Positions 42,754 to 51,276 of a DNA stretch of 64,000 nucleotides are shown here, one piece after another (position 1 is the first letter of the stretch; each line of letters starts with the position of its first letter). This stretch comes from Hyphomicrobiales bacterium. Lineage in GTDB: Bacteria > Pseudomonadota > Alphaproteobacteria > Rhizobiales > Xanthobacteraceae. The position numbers were made by a program, and so were the translations under genes. The stretch spans positions 1 to 64,000 of the forward strand of contig PNAI01000026.1 of NCBI GenBank assembly GCA_003169835.1, given 5' to 3'. The notes beneath the pieces are model-generated. The model saw only the letters and a list, made by a program, of their open reading frames with translations, had not been told where the DNA came from and did no database searches.

Positions 42754-44685
42754 ATGCTTCAGATCAAACTTCGCGCAGCAAACCTTCGCATGGCGACATG
42801 TGCTGCCGCGGTATTGGCGATGACAGCCGCCGGCGCGTTGGCGCAAACACCGCCTGTTCCGCCGAAAAAAGCAGCTCCCGCAGCAGCACCTGCACCGGCG
42901 GCTAGACCGGCACCGCCCGCCCGTGCTGCTCCGCCAGCGGCACGCATCGCACCCCCGCCGCGCCCAGCTCCGCCGCCCGCTCCGGTTGTCCGACAAGCGC
43001 CGCCTTCAGCTCCCGTCGTCCGTCAGGCGCCGCAGGGTCCCTCTGGTCCGCCGCCAGCCGCATTCCATCGCCAACCGCCGACGGGCGCACCGTCTGTCGG
43101 TCCCCCGGCCCCGGCCGCCGCGATCCAGCAACAGCAGACGCCGGCGGGAGCACAGTCCGGTCCGCCCGGCCCACCCCGGCATCAAGCGCCGGTCACCGGA
43201 TCGAATCCCGCACCGAATCCCTCGTTTCAGGCAAAGCCGAACGTCGCGCCGTCGGCCGCTCCCTCACAAGCCAACGCACCGGCAATCCAGCAAAACGTCG
43301 CGCCCCGCACTTTCGGTTCGCCCGGGCAGGATCCGCGCCGTGACCGCGATGTCGGCCGCAGCGAACAAGGACGCAGCGAACAAGGACGCAACGAACAAGG
43401 ACGCAACGAACAAGGACGCAGCGAGCAGGGCCGCAACTTGAGTCGTCATCCCGGCTTGGCCGCAAGCGGCGCGGCTGGCGCAATCGGCGCCAATGCAGTT
43501 GGCGCCAACGCCAGCTTGCGAGCGTCACCAACCGCTCCCGCCCTGGCGCCGCAAGTGGACGCCAACGGCCGGCGGTTGCGCGGCGTGCCACCCGGATTCC
43601 GCACCGCGAACGATCCGAACCCGGCGCGCGCGCTGCGCAATCAGACTTTTTCCAACCCTGCCCGCCTCGCCGGCAGGACCGCTCTGGCGAACACCACATT
43701 CCGCGGCCGCTTTGCCGCCAACCGCTTTGCCAACGGCGGCAATCAGCAGCGTTTCAATCGCAATCGCGTGCTCGGCTGGTACGGCCGCACATTCTGGCCC
43801 TACGCCTACTACGACATGTTCGACTATTCGTTCTGGCCGTACGCCTATGACACGTTCTGGCCGTACGCCTACGACGATCTCTATGGCGGCATGTTCGGTC
43901 CTTATGCCTACGGCTACGACCAATCCGGACCTCCACCCGGGGCCGACTATCCGCCCGGCAGCCCGCCCCCGACCGTCAGCGACACCACAGGCACGGCCAC
44001 AGACCGTGAGGCGCAGGTCTGCTCCGAACGGGCGGCTACCCTGACCAATTGGCCCATCGACAAAATTGCCCAAGCCATCCAGCCGAATGCGCAGCAACGG
44101 TCCGCGCTCGACCGACTGACGACGGCAACCGGGCGTGCAATCGACGTCCTTCAGGCCGCATGCCCGACCCAGCTTCCAAGCACGCCGACCGGACGACTCG
44201 CGGCATTGCAGAACAGGCTTGAGGCCATGCTGCGCGCGGTGGACACAGTCGCGCCTGCGCTCAACGCGCTCTACCAGTCGCTCAACGACGAACAGCGGGC
44301 GCGCTTCGACTCCGTGGGCCAGGAACAAACTGACGCGGCCGCAAGCTCCGACCAGAGCGACATCGCGCAAGCCTGCGGCGATCGCGCCCCCGGCCTCGCG
44401 TTGCCGATCGATCGGATCGCGCAAGAGGTCCGTCCGGACGATCGCCAGAACGCGGCGCTCGACAATCTCTCGAACGCCTCCGCGCGTGCGGCCGAAACAC
44501 TCAAGATAAATTGCCAGACCGCGACGGCACTCACGCCCACCGGCCGCATCGAGGCCATGCGGCAACGGATCGGAACCATGCTCAACGCGGTCATCATGGT
44601 GCGGCCCGCGCTTGAGGCCTTCTACGGCTCGCTCAGCTACGAGCAGCGCGCGCGCTTCAACGTCATCGGCGCGGACGCAGGCTGA
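42754..44685 (+). CDS. Secreted proline-rich protein with LTXXQ-type C-terminal repeats
   Basis: 643 residues in three parts. A signal peptide (MATCAAAVLAMTAAGALAQ) is followed by a long Pro/Ala/Gln-rich region (residues about 30-210) with a five-fold GR(S/N)EQ repeat. The middle has aromatic repeats FWPYAYYDMFDYSFWPYAYD. The C-terminal half has two related helical domains (QVCSERAATLTNWPIDKIAQ, QACGDRAPGLALPIDRIAQE), each ending LYQSLNDEQRARF or FYGSLSYEQRARF, the LTXXQ (Spy/CpxP-like) motif. It is likely a periplasmic chaperone-like or envelope-stress protein. The ATG at 42754 follows AGGT. A strong terminator lies downstream. Confidence 0.75.
   Translation: MLQIKLRAANLRMATCAAAVLAMTAAGALAQTPPVPPKKAAPAAAPAPAARPAPPARAAPPAARIAPPPRPAPPPAPVVRQAPPSAPVVRQAPQGPSGPPPAAFHRQPPTGAPSVGPPAPAAAIQQQQTPAGAQSGPPGPPRHQAPVTGSNPAPNPSFQAKPNVAPSAAPSQANAPAIQQNVAPRTFGSPGQDPRRDRDVGRSEQGRSEQGRNEQGRNEQGRSEQGRNLSRHPGLAASGAAGAIGANAVGANASLRASPTAPALAPQVDANGRRLRGVPPGFRTANDPNPARALRNQTFSNPARLAGRTALANTTFRGRFAANRFANGGNQQRFNRNRVLGWYGRTFWPYAYYDMFDYSFWPYAYDTFWPYAYDDLYGGMFGPYAYGYDQSGPPPGADYPPGSPPPTVSDTTGTATDREAQVCSERAATLTNWPIDKIAQAIQPNAQQRSALDRLTTATGRAIDVLQAACPTQLPSTPTGRLAALQNRLEAMLRAVDTVAPALNALYQSLNDEQRARFDSVGQEQTDAAASSDQSDIAQACGDRAPGLALPIDRIAQEVRPDDRQNAALDNLSNASARAAETLKINCQTATALTPTGRIEAMRQRIGTMLNAVIMVRPALEAFYGSLSYEQRARFNVIGADAG
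43354..43428. repeat. 15-bp tandem repeat encoding GR(S/N)EQ x5
   Basis: Five units of ggacgcarcgaacaa (first unit ggccgcagcgaacaa, last ggacgcagcgagcag). They encode the pentapeptide repeat within the low-complexity part of the secreted LTXXQ protein. Length variation between strains is likely. Confidence 0.85.
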
Positions 44686-44732
44686 GAGAAATCACGGCGC
44701 ATAAGAAGCAAAAGAGAAGCGAACAAGAATCG

Positions 44733-44767
44733 AATGGGGCGGCTCAACGGCCGCCCCATTCATTTTT
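44733..44767 (+). terminator. Strong intrinsic terminator
   Basis: aatggggcggc / gccgccccatt (11-bp perfect stem, 6-base loop), followed by cattttt. It ends transcription of the secreted LTXXQ gene. Being palindromic it may also stop pckA transcripts from the other strand. Confidence 0.9.
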
Positions 44768-44800
44768 GTTTCCGCATTTAAGAAATCGACAACGTCGAAA

Positions 44801-46420
44801 TCACTCCGCGGCGATCCGCACCTCGGGCGCGGCCGCGCGCACATCGGCATCGACGTGCTGCTCGTATTTGCCGAAGTTCTTCTGGAACATCCCGACCAGC
44901 TTGCGCGCGGTATCGTCGAACGCCGCTTTGTCCTTCCAGGTCTTCATCGGATAAAGCAGATGCGGCTCGATGCCGGGCACAGACGTGGGCACCGCGAACC
45001 CGAAATACGGATCGGTGCGGTAGCTTGCGTTGCGCAAGCTTCCGTCGAGCGCGCCGGTCACCAGCGCGCGCGTGACCTTGATCGGCATGCGGCGGCCGAC
45101 GCCGTAGATGCCGCCGGTCCAGCCGGAGTTGACCAGCCAGCAGTCGACCTTGTGTTTGGCGATGTAGTCGCGCAGCAGGTTGCCGTATTCCGCGGGCGGG
45201 CGCGGCAGGAACGGCGCGCCAAAGCAAGTCGAGAATTCGGGCTCGACGCCGACCAGGCCCTTTTCCGTGCCCGCGACCTTGGCGGTGTAGCCGGAGAGGA
45301 AGTGATACATCGCCTGCGCCGGCGTGAGCTTGGCGATTGGCGGCATCACGCCGTAAGCATCTGCGGTCAGGAAGATGATGTTCTTCGGATGACCGGCCAT
45401 GCCTGAACGCGAGGCGTTCGGGATGAAATCGAGCGGATAGGCCGAGCGGGTGTTCTCGGTCTTGGAATCGTTGTCGTAATCCGGAATGCGGGTCTCCGGA
45501 TCGAACACCACGTTTTCCAGCACCGCACCGAAGCGGTTCGTGGCGGCGTAGATTTCCGGCTCTGCCTCCGCGGAGAGCCTGATGCATTTGGCATAGCAGC
45601 CGCCTTCGAAATTGAAGATGCCGTTCTGCGACCAGCCGGTCTCGTCGTCGCCGATCAGCGTGCGGTTCGGATCGGCCGAGAGCGTGGTCTTGCCGGTGCC
45701 GGACAGGCCGAAGAACAGTGCGCTGTCGCCCGCCTTGCCGACGTTGGCGGAGCAGTGCATCGGCATGACGCCCTGCGCCGGCAGGTAGAAGTTCAGAGTG
45801 GTGAACACCGACTTCTTGATCTCGCCCGCGTAGGACGAGCCGCAGATCAAGACAATCTTTCGGGTGAAATCGATGGCGACCATCGTGTCGGAGCCTTCAC
45901 GGCCGCCATGCCGCTTCGCGTCAGGCTTGAACGACGGCATGTCGATAATCGTGAGTTCCGGCACGAAGCCCGCAAGCTCGGAGCGATCCGGGCGGATGAG
46001 AAGCTGACGAGTGAACAGCGAGTGCCACGCAAGCTGGGTGTAGACACGCGTCTTGATCCGATATTTCGGATCGGCGCCGCCGTAGAGGTCCTGCGCGAAC
46101 AGGGTCTTGCCCTTCGCGTGCGCGAGGAAGTCCTGATAGAGATTCTCGAACTGCTCCTGGCTCTGCTTGCGGTTGCCGTCCCACCAGACCGTGTTCTCTG
46201 TCAGCGCATCGACAACCGTATGCTTGTCCTTGGGCGAGCGGCCGGTGTGATGACCGGTCTCGGCGCACAATGCGCCGCCTGCGACGACTTTCGCTTCTCC
46301 GTTGCGGATCGCGTGCTCGTAGAGCGGCGCTTCGGTGAGGTTCCAGTGGACGGCGGCGATATCTTTGAAGCCGAATTTGTCAGCGCCGTGGGCGCTGTTG
46401 CGCAGACCCGTTTCTTGCAC
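44801..46420 (-). CDS. pckA: Phosphoenolpyruvate carboxykinase (ATP)
   Basis: 539 residues. Converts oxaloacetate and ATP to PEP for gluconeogenesis in the cytoplasm. Motifs: [35 protein letters not shown]-loop [24 protein letters not shown] (metal site), [23 protein letters not shown] start with GGGAGGG five to six bases upstream. In many rhizobia pckA lies directly beside chvI-chvG, divergently; here about 5.8 kb with hydrolases, the IS element and a HugZ-type gene lies between. Confidence 0.96.
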   Translation of the reverse strand: MQETGLRNSAHGADKFGFKDIAAVHWNLTEAPLYEHAIRNGEAKVVAGGALCAETGHHTGRSPKDKHTVVDALTENTVWWDGNRKQSQEQFENLYQDFLAHAKGKTLFAQDLYGGADPKYRIKTRVYTQLAWHSLFTRQLLIRPDRSELAGFVPELTIIDMPSFKPDAKRHGGREGSDTMVAIDFTRKIVLICGSSYAGEIKKSVFTTLNFYLPAQGVMPMHCSANVGKAGDSALFFGLSGTGKTTLSADPNRTLIGDDETGWSQNGIFNFEGGCYAKCIRLSAEAEPEIYAATNRFGAVLENVVFDPETRIPDYDNDSKTENTRSAYPLDFIPNASRSGMAGHPKNIIFLTADAYGVMPPIAKLTPAQAMYHFLSGYTAKVAGTEKGLVGVEPEFSTCFGAPFLPRPPAEYGNLLRDYIAKHKVDCWLVNSGWTGGIYGVGRRMPIKVTRALVTGALDGSLRNASYRTDPYFGFAVPTSVPGIEPHLLYPMKTWKDKAAFDDTARKLVGMFQKNFGKYEQHVDADVRAAAPEVRIAAE

Positions 46421-46639
46421 AGAATCCCTCCCTACGCGTTTCCGGCCAAAACTCGTAGCCGGAGCCTCCCTATTTGGACCGTCGTACAGCGGCTCTTGAT
46501 AGTATTATACCCTGCTACGCACTGATGGGCGACCGTATAGTCGCGATCCAGGCGTCTGCCAAGATGGCGGCCTCACAACCCTGCCATTCCCTGAAATTTC
46601 CGGGTTCCGACCCGCAAGTAACCTTAATTCCGTGATCGA

Positions 46640-47659
46640 TCAGTTCGAGAGCCCCTTTCGGACCAGCCATTTCTGGATCACGTCGGCGATTTGGTCGCTG
46701 TTTTTGTCCATCATCATCATGTGCGAATTGCCCTTGATGCCGATGTCCGGCAGGTCAACGATATCGACGCTGCCGCCCGCGGCCTTCAGCACGCCGGCAT
46801 AGTCGACGCCGCCTTGGCGGATTTTTGACCAGCGCGGGTGGTCCTTGGCGTTGTCGCCAAAAACCATCAGCACCGGCGTCCCCTTGACCGAGGCGACCTT
46901 GTTCTTGTCCCCGCCGAGCGTCGGCTCGACTGCGACCAGCGCCTTGATCTTGTTGGGCCTCGCTTCGAGCGCCTTAAAACCGAACGAGCCCGACTGGCTG
47001 TGCACCAGCACGATACACGGGCACACCTTGTCGATGAGTTCGACATAGGCGGCGACAATGGCATCGTCGGTTGTCGTCCAGCGCGGCACGCCTTGCTTCA
47101 TGAACTGCTCGTAGGACTCGATCGGGAATTGCGCGCCGGGAAAAGTCACACGCTTGGCCTTGTCAGCGTTCCACGAACCGATCGGCCCGACGCGAAAACG
47201 TTCCCATGGATCGCCGAGCGGCAGGACCAGTGACTCGCCCTTGAACGTGGGGGTCCAGCCCGAGCGGCCGCGCTCCACTGCGTCCGAGATGTAGATGTCC
47301 CAGCCCTTGCGCAGGAAATAATTGAACCAGCCGGGCTTGCCGTCCGGCTTGGTCTCGTAGGTGGCGGCGGTCAGACCGCCGCCATGCCACATCAACAGCG
47401 GGAGTTTGCCTTTCGGCTGCTGCTGCAAATAATACTGAACGTACATCTGCTCGACCTGGTACGTGCCGTTCGGATCGACCTTTGCCGGCACGCCGCCGGG
47501 CGTGAACACGATTTCCTTCACCGGCTGTCCTGTGATCTCAAGCAACCGGCCACCGATATGAAACGAGCCAACGTCGCGCAATTGAATTGGTTCTTTGCGC
47601 TCAGCGAGCGCGGGCGTTGTTACAAGACCGATCAGCAAACCTATCGATAAGAGACGCAT
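46640..47659 (-). CDS. Secreted alpha/beta hydrolase, paralogue 1
   Basis: 339 residues with a signal peptide (MRLLSIGLLIGLVTTPALA). Pattern: LLMWHGGGLTAATYETKPDG (oxyanion region), WDIYISDAVERGRSGWTPTF, nucleophile Ser in CIVLVHSQSGSFGFKALEA, Asp near VLMVFGDNAKDHPRW and His in GIKGNSHMMMMDKNSDQIAD. Esterase activity in the periplasm is probable; the substrate is unknown. It is strongly similar to the next gene and separated from it by only 59 bp, a tandem duplication. Confidence 0.82.
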   Translation of the reverse strand: MRLLSIGLLIGLVTTPALAERKEPIQLRDVGSFHIGGRLLEITGQPVKEIVFTPGGVPAKVDPNGTYQVEQMYVQYYLQQQPKGKLPLLMWHGGGLTAATYETKPDGKPGWFNYFLRKGWDIYISDAVERGRSGWTPTFKGESLVLPLGDPWERFRVGPIGSWNADKAKRVTFPGAQFPIESYEQFMKQGVPRWTTTDDAIVAAYVELIDKVCPCIVLVHSQSGSFGFKALEARPNKIKALVAVEPTLGGDKNKVASVKGTPVLMVFGDNAKDHPRWSKIRQGGVDYAGVLKAAGGSVDIVDLPDIGIKGNSHMMMMDKNSDQIADVIQKWLVRKGLSN

Positions 47660-47718
47660 GATGTTCCTCGCTGTGTCAGAATTTGACGTTGCCGGCGCGC
47701 CTATTCCGCGTGCCGAAA

Positions 47719-48756
47719 TCAGTTGGAAAGGCCCTTGCCGGCCAGCCATTTCTGGATGACCTCCGCGATCTGCGAATTGTTTTTGTCCTGCATCATCATG
47801 TGCGAATTGCCCTTGATGCCCAGCTCGGGGAGGTAGATCACGTCGACCTTGCCGCCGCCGGCGCGCACCGCGGCGGCATATTCGAGATCGATTTTCTTGA
47901 ACGCGGCCCAGCGCGGGTGCTGATCGACGTAGTCGCCAAACACCATTAGAATCGGCGTATTTTTGAGCGCGGCGGCCTTGCCGACAATACCGGCAGTCGC
48001 CGACTCGATGGCAACGATCGCCTTGATCTTGTCGGGTCGCTGCTCGGCCACCTTAAAGCCGAATGCGCCGCCCTGGCTGTGAACGAGAATGACGCACGGA
48101 CAGATCTTGTCGACCAGCGCGACATAGGCCGCGATGATGGCGTCGTCCGTGGTCAGCCAGCGCGGCACGGTTTGTTTCATGTAGTTTTCGTAGGCCTCGA
48201 CCGGAAATTGATTTTCAGGCAGCACGCGGCGCTTGGCCGGATCGGCATTCCACGAGCCCGCACCGTCACCGATACGAAAGCGCTCGAACGGATCGGCGTA
48301 AGGCAGGAACGTCGGCTCGGAGGGCCAGACATCGGGTGACGCAAAACCCGAACGCCCGCGCTCGACCGCATCGGAATTATAAACGTCCCAGCCTTTGCGG
48401 ATGAAGATGTTGAGCCAGCCTTCTCGTCCATCGGGCGTGGATTCGTAAGTGACACCGGTCAATCCCCCGCCGTGCCACATCAACAGCGGCAATTTTCCTT
48501 TGCGGTTTTTCGGCAGGAAATATTGCACGTACATCTGTTCGACCATGTACTGGCCGTTCGGGTCCAGTTGCGATGGTGGGCCGCCGGGCTGACGCACGAT
48601 CGTGCGCACCGGCTTGCCGCTGACTTCGACGATGCGCCCGCCGACATGAAACGAACCCATGCCGCGCAAGACGATGTCTTCAGCAGCCATCGCCGCGGTC
48701 AGCGCGAAGAGTCCCAGTGCCGCACCGGGCAGCAAGCGTGTGAGCAGACAGCGCAT
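47719..48756 (-). CDS. Secreted alpha/beta hydrolase, paralogue 2
   Basis: 345 residues with a signal peptide (LLPGAALGLFALTAAMAAED). It shares MGSFHVGGRIVEVSGKPV, LLMWHGGGLTGVTYESTPDG, nucleophile HSQGGAFGFKVAEQRP (Gly where paralogue 1 has Ser after the Gln) and ELGIKGNSHMMMQDKNNSQI with its neighbour. The GGGAGGA upstream fixes the start at 48756. It is the first gene of the two-gene operon; the IS1595 element is inserted 99 bp upstream and may have replaced part of the promoter region. Confidence 0.82.
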   Translation of the reverse strand: MRCLLTRLLPGAALGLFALTAAMAAEDIVLRGMGSFHVGGRIVEVSGKPVRTIVRQPGGPPSQLDPNGQYMVEQMYVQYFLPKNRKGKLPLLMWHGGGLTGVTYESTPDGREGWLNIFIRKGWDVYNSDAVERGRSGFASPDVWPSEPTFLPYADPFERFRIGDGAGSWNADPAKRRVLPENQFPVEAYENYMKQTVPRWLTTDDAIIAAYVALVDKICPCVILVHSQGGAFGFKVAEQRPDKIKAIVAIESATAGIVGKAAALKNTPILMVFGDYVDQHPRWAAFKKIDLEYAAAVRAGGGKVDVIYLPELGIKGNSHMMMQDKNNSQIAEVIQKWLAGKGLSN

Positions 48757-48847
48757 TCTATCCTCCCAGCTCCGTGTTGTTTTTGTTGGCGGGAATTCTG
48801 CCTCAACCGAAATGCGCTCGCCACTGTGGGCACGCGATGGGCAGCGG

Positions 48848-48855
48848 CTAATTTG
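48848..48855. repeat. Target-site duplication, left copy
   Basis: ctaatttg directly precedes the left inverted repeat and is identical to 51222-51229. An 8-bp duplication is normal for IS1595. Confidence 0.85.
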
Positions 48856-48880
48856 GGGGCCTATATATCTCTTGACACCA
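48856..48880. repeat. Left inverted repeat of IS1595 element
   Basis: ggggcctatatatctcttga then cacca. It pairs with 51197-51221, with mismatches at five positions. Confidence 0.88.
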
Positions 48881-48925
48881 AACAAAATTTAGCTCATACT
48901 TTGCCCACACTTGGGAGAACTGGCG

Positions 48926-49852
48926 ATGATTAAACAATTCAATAGCTTGCAAGAATTGATGGTAGCCTTTCGCAGGCCGGAAGCAGCAATTGCCCACTTC
49001 ACTGCAATCCGGTGGAAAAACGGCAAGTTTTGTCCGCATTGCGGGCATGATAAAATCTATTCGATTAAATCCAGTCCGAAGGCTCCGAGATACAAATGCG
49101 CTCAATGCCGCGTGCACTTTTCGATTACGGTCGGCACCATTTTTGAAAATACAAAGCTTCCGTTGCGCGTCTGGTTTGGCGCAATTTGGCTAATCACAAA
49201 TCATAAGAAGGGCATAGCGTCTACAACGCTTGCAACCGATCTAGATATCACGCAAAAAAGCGCGTGGTTTGTTTTGCACCGCCTTCGTCATGCCGCCCGC
49301 ACGCAATCATTCAACAAACCTCTTAGTGGAATTGTCGAAATAGACGAAACTTTCATCGGCGGAAAAGCCCGCAATAAGCATATCGACAAGCGCGGTAAGG
49401 GTGGTGCGGCCGGTGCCGTTGGCAAGGCCATCGTCGTGGGTGCGATAGAACGCAAGGGGAATGTTGTTGCGCGCGTTGTTGAAAATACTCGCTCAGAAAC
49501 ACTTGAGGGGTTTGTCCGTGCGACGGTTTCACCTGATGCTGAAATGGTCGTGACTGACCAGGGCAAAGGCTACCAAAACCTTGGCGAGGAATACTCCCAC
49601 GCCGTCATCAATCATGCGCGAGGCCATTACGTTGACGGCGATGTGCATACGCAATCAATCGAATCCGTTTGGGCTCTTCTAAAGCGCCAGATTATCGGCA
49701 TCCACCATTGGGTTTCCCCGAAGCATTTGGCCCGCTACGTTGAGGAAATGACGTGGCGAATGAACCGCCGCGCAATGACTGGTCAAGAGCGCGTTAATGC
49801 GCTGTTTTCTGCGGTCGAGGGACGGCTTACCTACAAGGCGCTCATTGCATGA
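48926..49852 (+). CDS. IS1595-family transposase
   Basis: 308 residues; ATG with GGGAG upstream. An N-terminal zinc ribbon (CPHCGHDKIY, YKCAQCRVHFS) and helix-turn-helix region (ASTTLATDLDITQKSAWFVL) are followed by the ISXO2-like DDE/N domain. Catalytic residues sit in GIVEIDETFIGGKARN, AEMVVTDQGKGYQNL and HTQSIESVWALLKRQIIG. No frameshift or stop is present, so the enzyme should be active. The start lies 70 bp inside the left end. Confidence 0.93.
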   Translation: MIKQFNSLQELMVAFRRPEAAIAHFTAIRWKNGKFCPHCGHDKIYSIKSSPKAPRYKCAQCRVHFSITVGTIFENTKLPLRVWFGAIWLITNHKKGIASTTLATDLDITQKSAWFVLHRLRHAARTQSFNKPLSGIVEIDETFIGGKARNKHIDKRGKGGAAGAVGKAIVVGAIERKGNVVARVVENTRSETLEGFVRATVSPDAEMVVTDQGKGYQNLGEEYSHAVINHARGHYVDGDVHTQSIESVWALLKRQIIGIHHWVSPKHLARYVEEMTWRMNRRAMTGQERVNALFSAVEGRLTYKALIA

Positions 49853-49864
49853 TTGGCGATGCTG

Positions 49865-49886
49865 GGAATATTTCAGGCAATATTCC
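49865..49886. terminator. Palindrome between convergent transposase and protease genes
   Basis: ggaatatt-tcaggc-aatattcc, 8-bp arms, just after the transposase stop and overlapping the end of the protease gene. It may act as a bidirectional terminator; no T-run follows. Confidence 0.4.
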
Positions 49887-50472
49887 AGGTCATTATCCCA
49901 GCGGGGATTTTGCGTTCTGTGACTTCGTGAACCAATTCATTCTTAAGAGCAAAATCTGTTCCTTCGATTCTGGAAGTTTCAAACAGCTCCAATCGGTCGA
50001 TCTCGGCATTCGTGAGCTTAGATCGTTGTTCAAGAATAGTTCTTGCCCAAGAGATGTCGTCGTTCAATTGCATCGGGAATTGTTGCAATCCGTCAGCGCT
50101 GTGACCGGGATGGAGGTCTGTGCCCCACGTCCAGGGATGAAAGAGAAAGGTAGTGCCGGGAGCGGCGGTGCGGCGATCCGCAGCCAACATGAGGGGAACG
50201 GCTGCGCTCTTCACAACCCCTGTCGCATGAATTTCGATTGGGAATGATAGTGCCCGGAGCAGTCCATATAATGATCGCATGTCGAAAGTGTTTCCTCCCA
50301 TGCTGGACAAGACAATCAACAGGCCCGTGGCGGGTAAGTGCGTGGTTCCTTGTGGTGGGTTTGGCTGGTTCAGAAAAGCCAACTGATTTCGCAGTATGTT
50401 GCTGTGCGGTGGACCTATTGGGCCTGCAAATACTAAGGCATGTGAAATCGGGAATGGTTTTGGTGTTGTCAT
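49873..50472 (-). CDS. ClpP-like serine protease, transposon passenger
   Basis: 199 residues with the ClpP/crotonase fold: GLLIVLSSMGGNTFDMRSLY (ClpP INSPGG-like loop), GVVKSAAVPLMLAADRRTAA with the probable nucleophile Ser89, and TTFLFHPWTWG with His112, 23 residues on as in ClpP (25). The catalytic Asp is not clear (KLTNAEIDRLELFETSRIEG). The C-terminus DFALKNELVHEVTE matches the ClpP 'A..GLVD.V' helix. It belongs to stand-alone ClpP-type enzymes, with no Clp ATPase gene nearby. It is encoded wholly inside the IS1595 element and divergent from a small basic-protein gene. Confidence 0.75.
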   Translation of the reverse strand: MTTPKPFPISHALVFAGPIGPPHSNILRNQLAFLNQPNPPQGTTHLPATGLLIVLSSMGGNTFDMRSLYGLLRALSFPIEIHATGVVKSAAVPLMLAADRRTAAPGTTFLFHPWTWGTDLHPGHSADGLQQFPMQLNDDISWARTILEQRSKLTNAEIDRLELFETSRIEGTDFALKNELVHEVTERKIPAGIMTWNIA

Positions 50473-50499
50473 CGTTTACCTCGGGTGCAGGAAATACCA

Positions 50500-50727
50500 A
50501 TGGCTAAAGGTATCAAACAACCGTCCCCGCTGAGAGTCGATATGGGCTTTGGCGAGGCCCTAGAGCGATTTATTCAGACCGACCCGAAAGAAGTTGACGA
50601 CGGCATAGCTCGGTCGAAGCAAAAGAAGCCGCCGGGCAGCAAGAAACGTAAGCGCAAGCCGTCCGGCGGTAGTTCTCAAAAGGTCGTTTCTTTACGCGCG
50701 GTGCGTATGAAGAAACGCAACGGTTGA
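50500..50727 (+). CDS. Small basic protein, transposon passenger
   Basis: 75 residues. The N-terminal part reads MAKGIKQPSPLRVDMGFGEA, then LERFIQTDPKEVDDGIARSK, and a Lys/Arg-rich tail follows (KKPPGSKKRKRKP). AGGA lies eight bases upstream of the ATG. The DNA is divergent from the ClpP-like gene (27 bp gap). A regulator or substrate for the protease is possible, which is inference. The tail suggests nucleic-acid binding. Confidence 0.65.
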   Translation: MAKGIKQPSPLRVDMGFGEALERFIQTDPKEVDDGIARSKQKKPPGSKKRKRKPSGGSSQKVVSLRAVRMKKRNG

Positions 50728-50817
50728 TAGCCAACTATTCGGCCACCGTCGCCAATGGCCGCGAATGTGTTGAATCACTCCATCACGAATACGAAAGTAA
50801 GGATCAACCCACACCAT
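50692..50817 (-). CDS. Very small ORF with a VWV-type motif, transposon passenger
   Basis: 41 residues beginning MVWVDPYFRIRDGVIQHIRG then HWRRW. Short bacterial proteins of the 'VWV-x2-Y-x-R-x-DG-x-x-V-x-GHWR' form are widespread and of unknown function. AGGAG lies eight bases upstream of the ATG, which supports translation. Its 3' end overlaps the convergent basic-protein gene by 36 bp. Confidence 0.45.
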   Translation of the reverse strand: MVWVDPYFRIRDGVIQHIRGHWRRWPNSWLSTVAFLHTHRA

Positions 50818-51185
50818 GGGTTTTTCTCCTATGCTTGGCGAACTCGCAGCGATGATGTCTGGCTTTTCCAGGGCAACAGGCATCGATCGCTGCGGGTCGC
50901 AGCTGATCAAAATGAGGTTACGATACGGCTGGAAGCCGAGTGGGTTATGTTGTGTTCATGGTCGTTATCCTTCTATGGGATCGCCGACGTCGTCACGACG
51001 CTGGCCTCAATTGCCCTTCCTTCCCCTTGGGGGGCGACAACGGGACAGCATCGAACGCCTGCAATCCGCAGGTTTCGAATTTGTCCACCGTTGCCGTGCG
51101 CGATCCTCGCGCAGTGAGGGCGGTGTAGCGGGTGCACCTCCATGACCCACAGAGGGACGAATCACCCGTTATCACGATCACAGCA

Positions 51186-51209
51186 CGACTCGACTATGGT
51201 GTCGAGTCG
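51186..51209. repeat. Subterminal palindrome at right end of IS1595 element
   Basis: cgactcgac-tatggt-gtcgagtcg, perfect 9-bp arms, overlapping the inner half of the right inverted repeat. The left end has no such hairpin, so the ends are structurally unequal. Confidence 0.75.
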
Positions 51210-51221
51210 TATATAGGTCCC
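51197..51221. repeat. Right inverted repeat of IS1595 element
   Basis: On the minus strand it reads gggacctatatacgactcga then cacca. It pairs with 48856-48880. Confidence 0.88.
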
Positions 51222-51229
51222 CTAATTTG
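51222..51229. repeat. Target-site duplication, right copy
   Basis: ctaatttg, identical to 48848-48855. Confidence 0.85.
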
Positions 51230-51276
51230 CAAACGCTGGTTCGCGCGCACAGATGACGCGCTGCAACAAAGACCTA

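Larger units (their letters stand above)
48856..51221. mobile_element. IS1595-family transposable element with passenger genes
   Basis: 2366 bp bounded by 25-bp imperfect inverted repeats (20 of 25 match) and a perfect 8-bp duplication, so insertion is recent and the ends are intact. It carries a complete transposase (48926-49852), a ClpP-like protease (49873-50472, opposite strand), a 75-residue basic protein (50500-50727) and a 41-residue ORF (50692-50817). Some IS1595 groups are known to carry passenger genes. It lies between the hydrolase operon and the HugZ-type gene without breaking either. Confidence 0.92.

Noticed and set aside
43354-43428. Regular 15-bp repeats considered as a CRISPR-like array
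   Set aside because: There are no spacers, and the units encode an in-frame pentapeptide repeat in a secreted protein.
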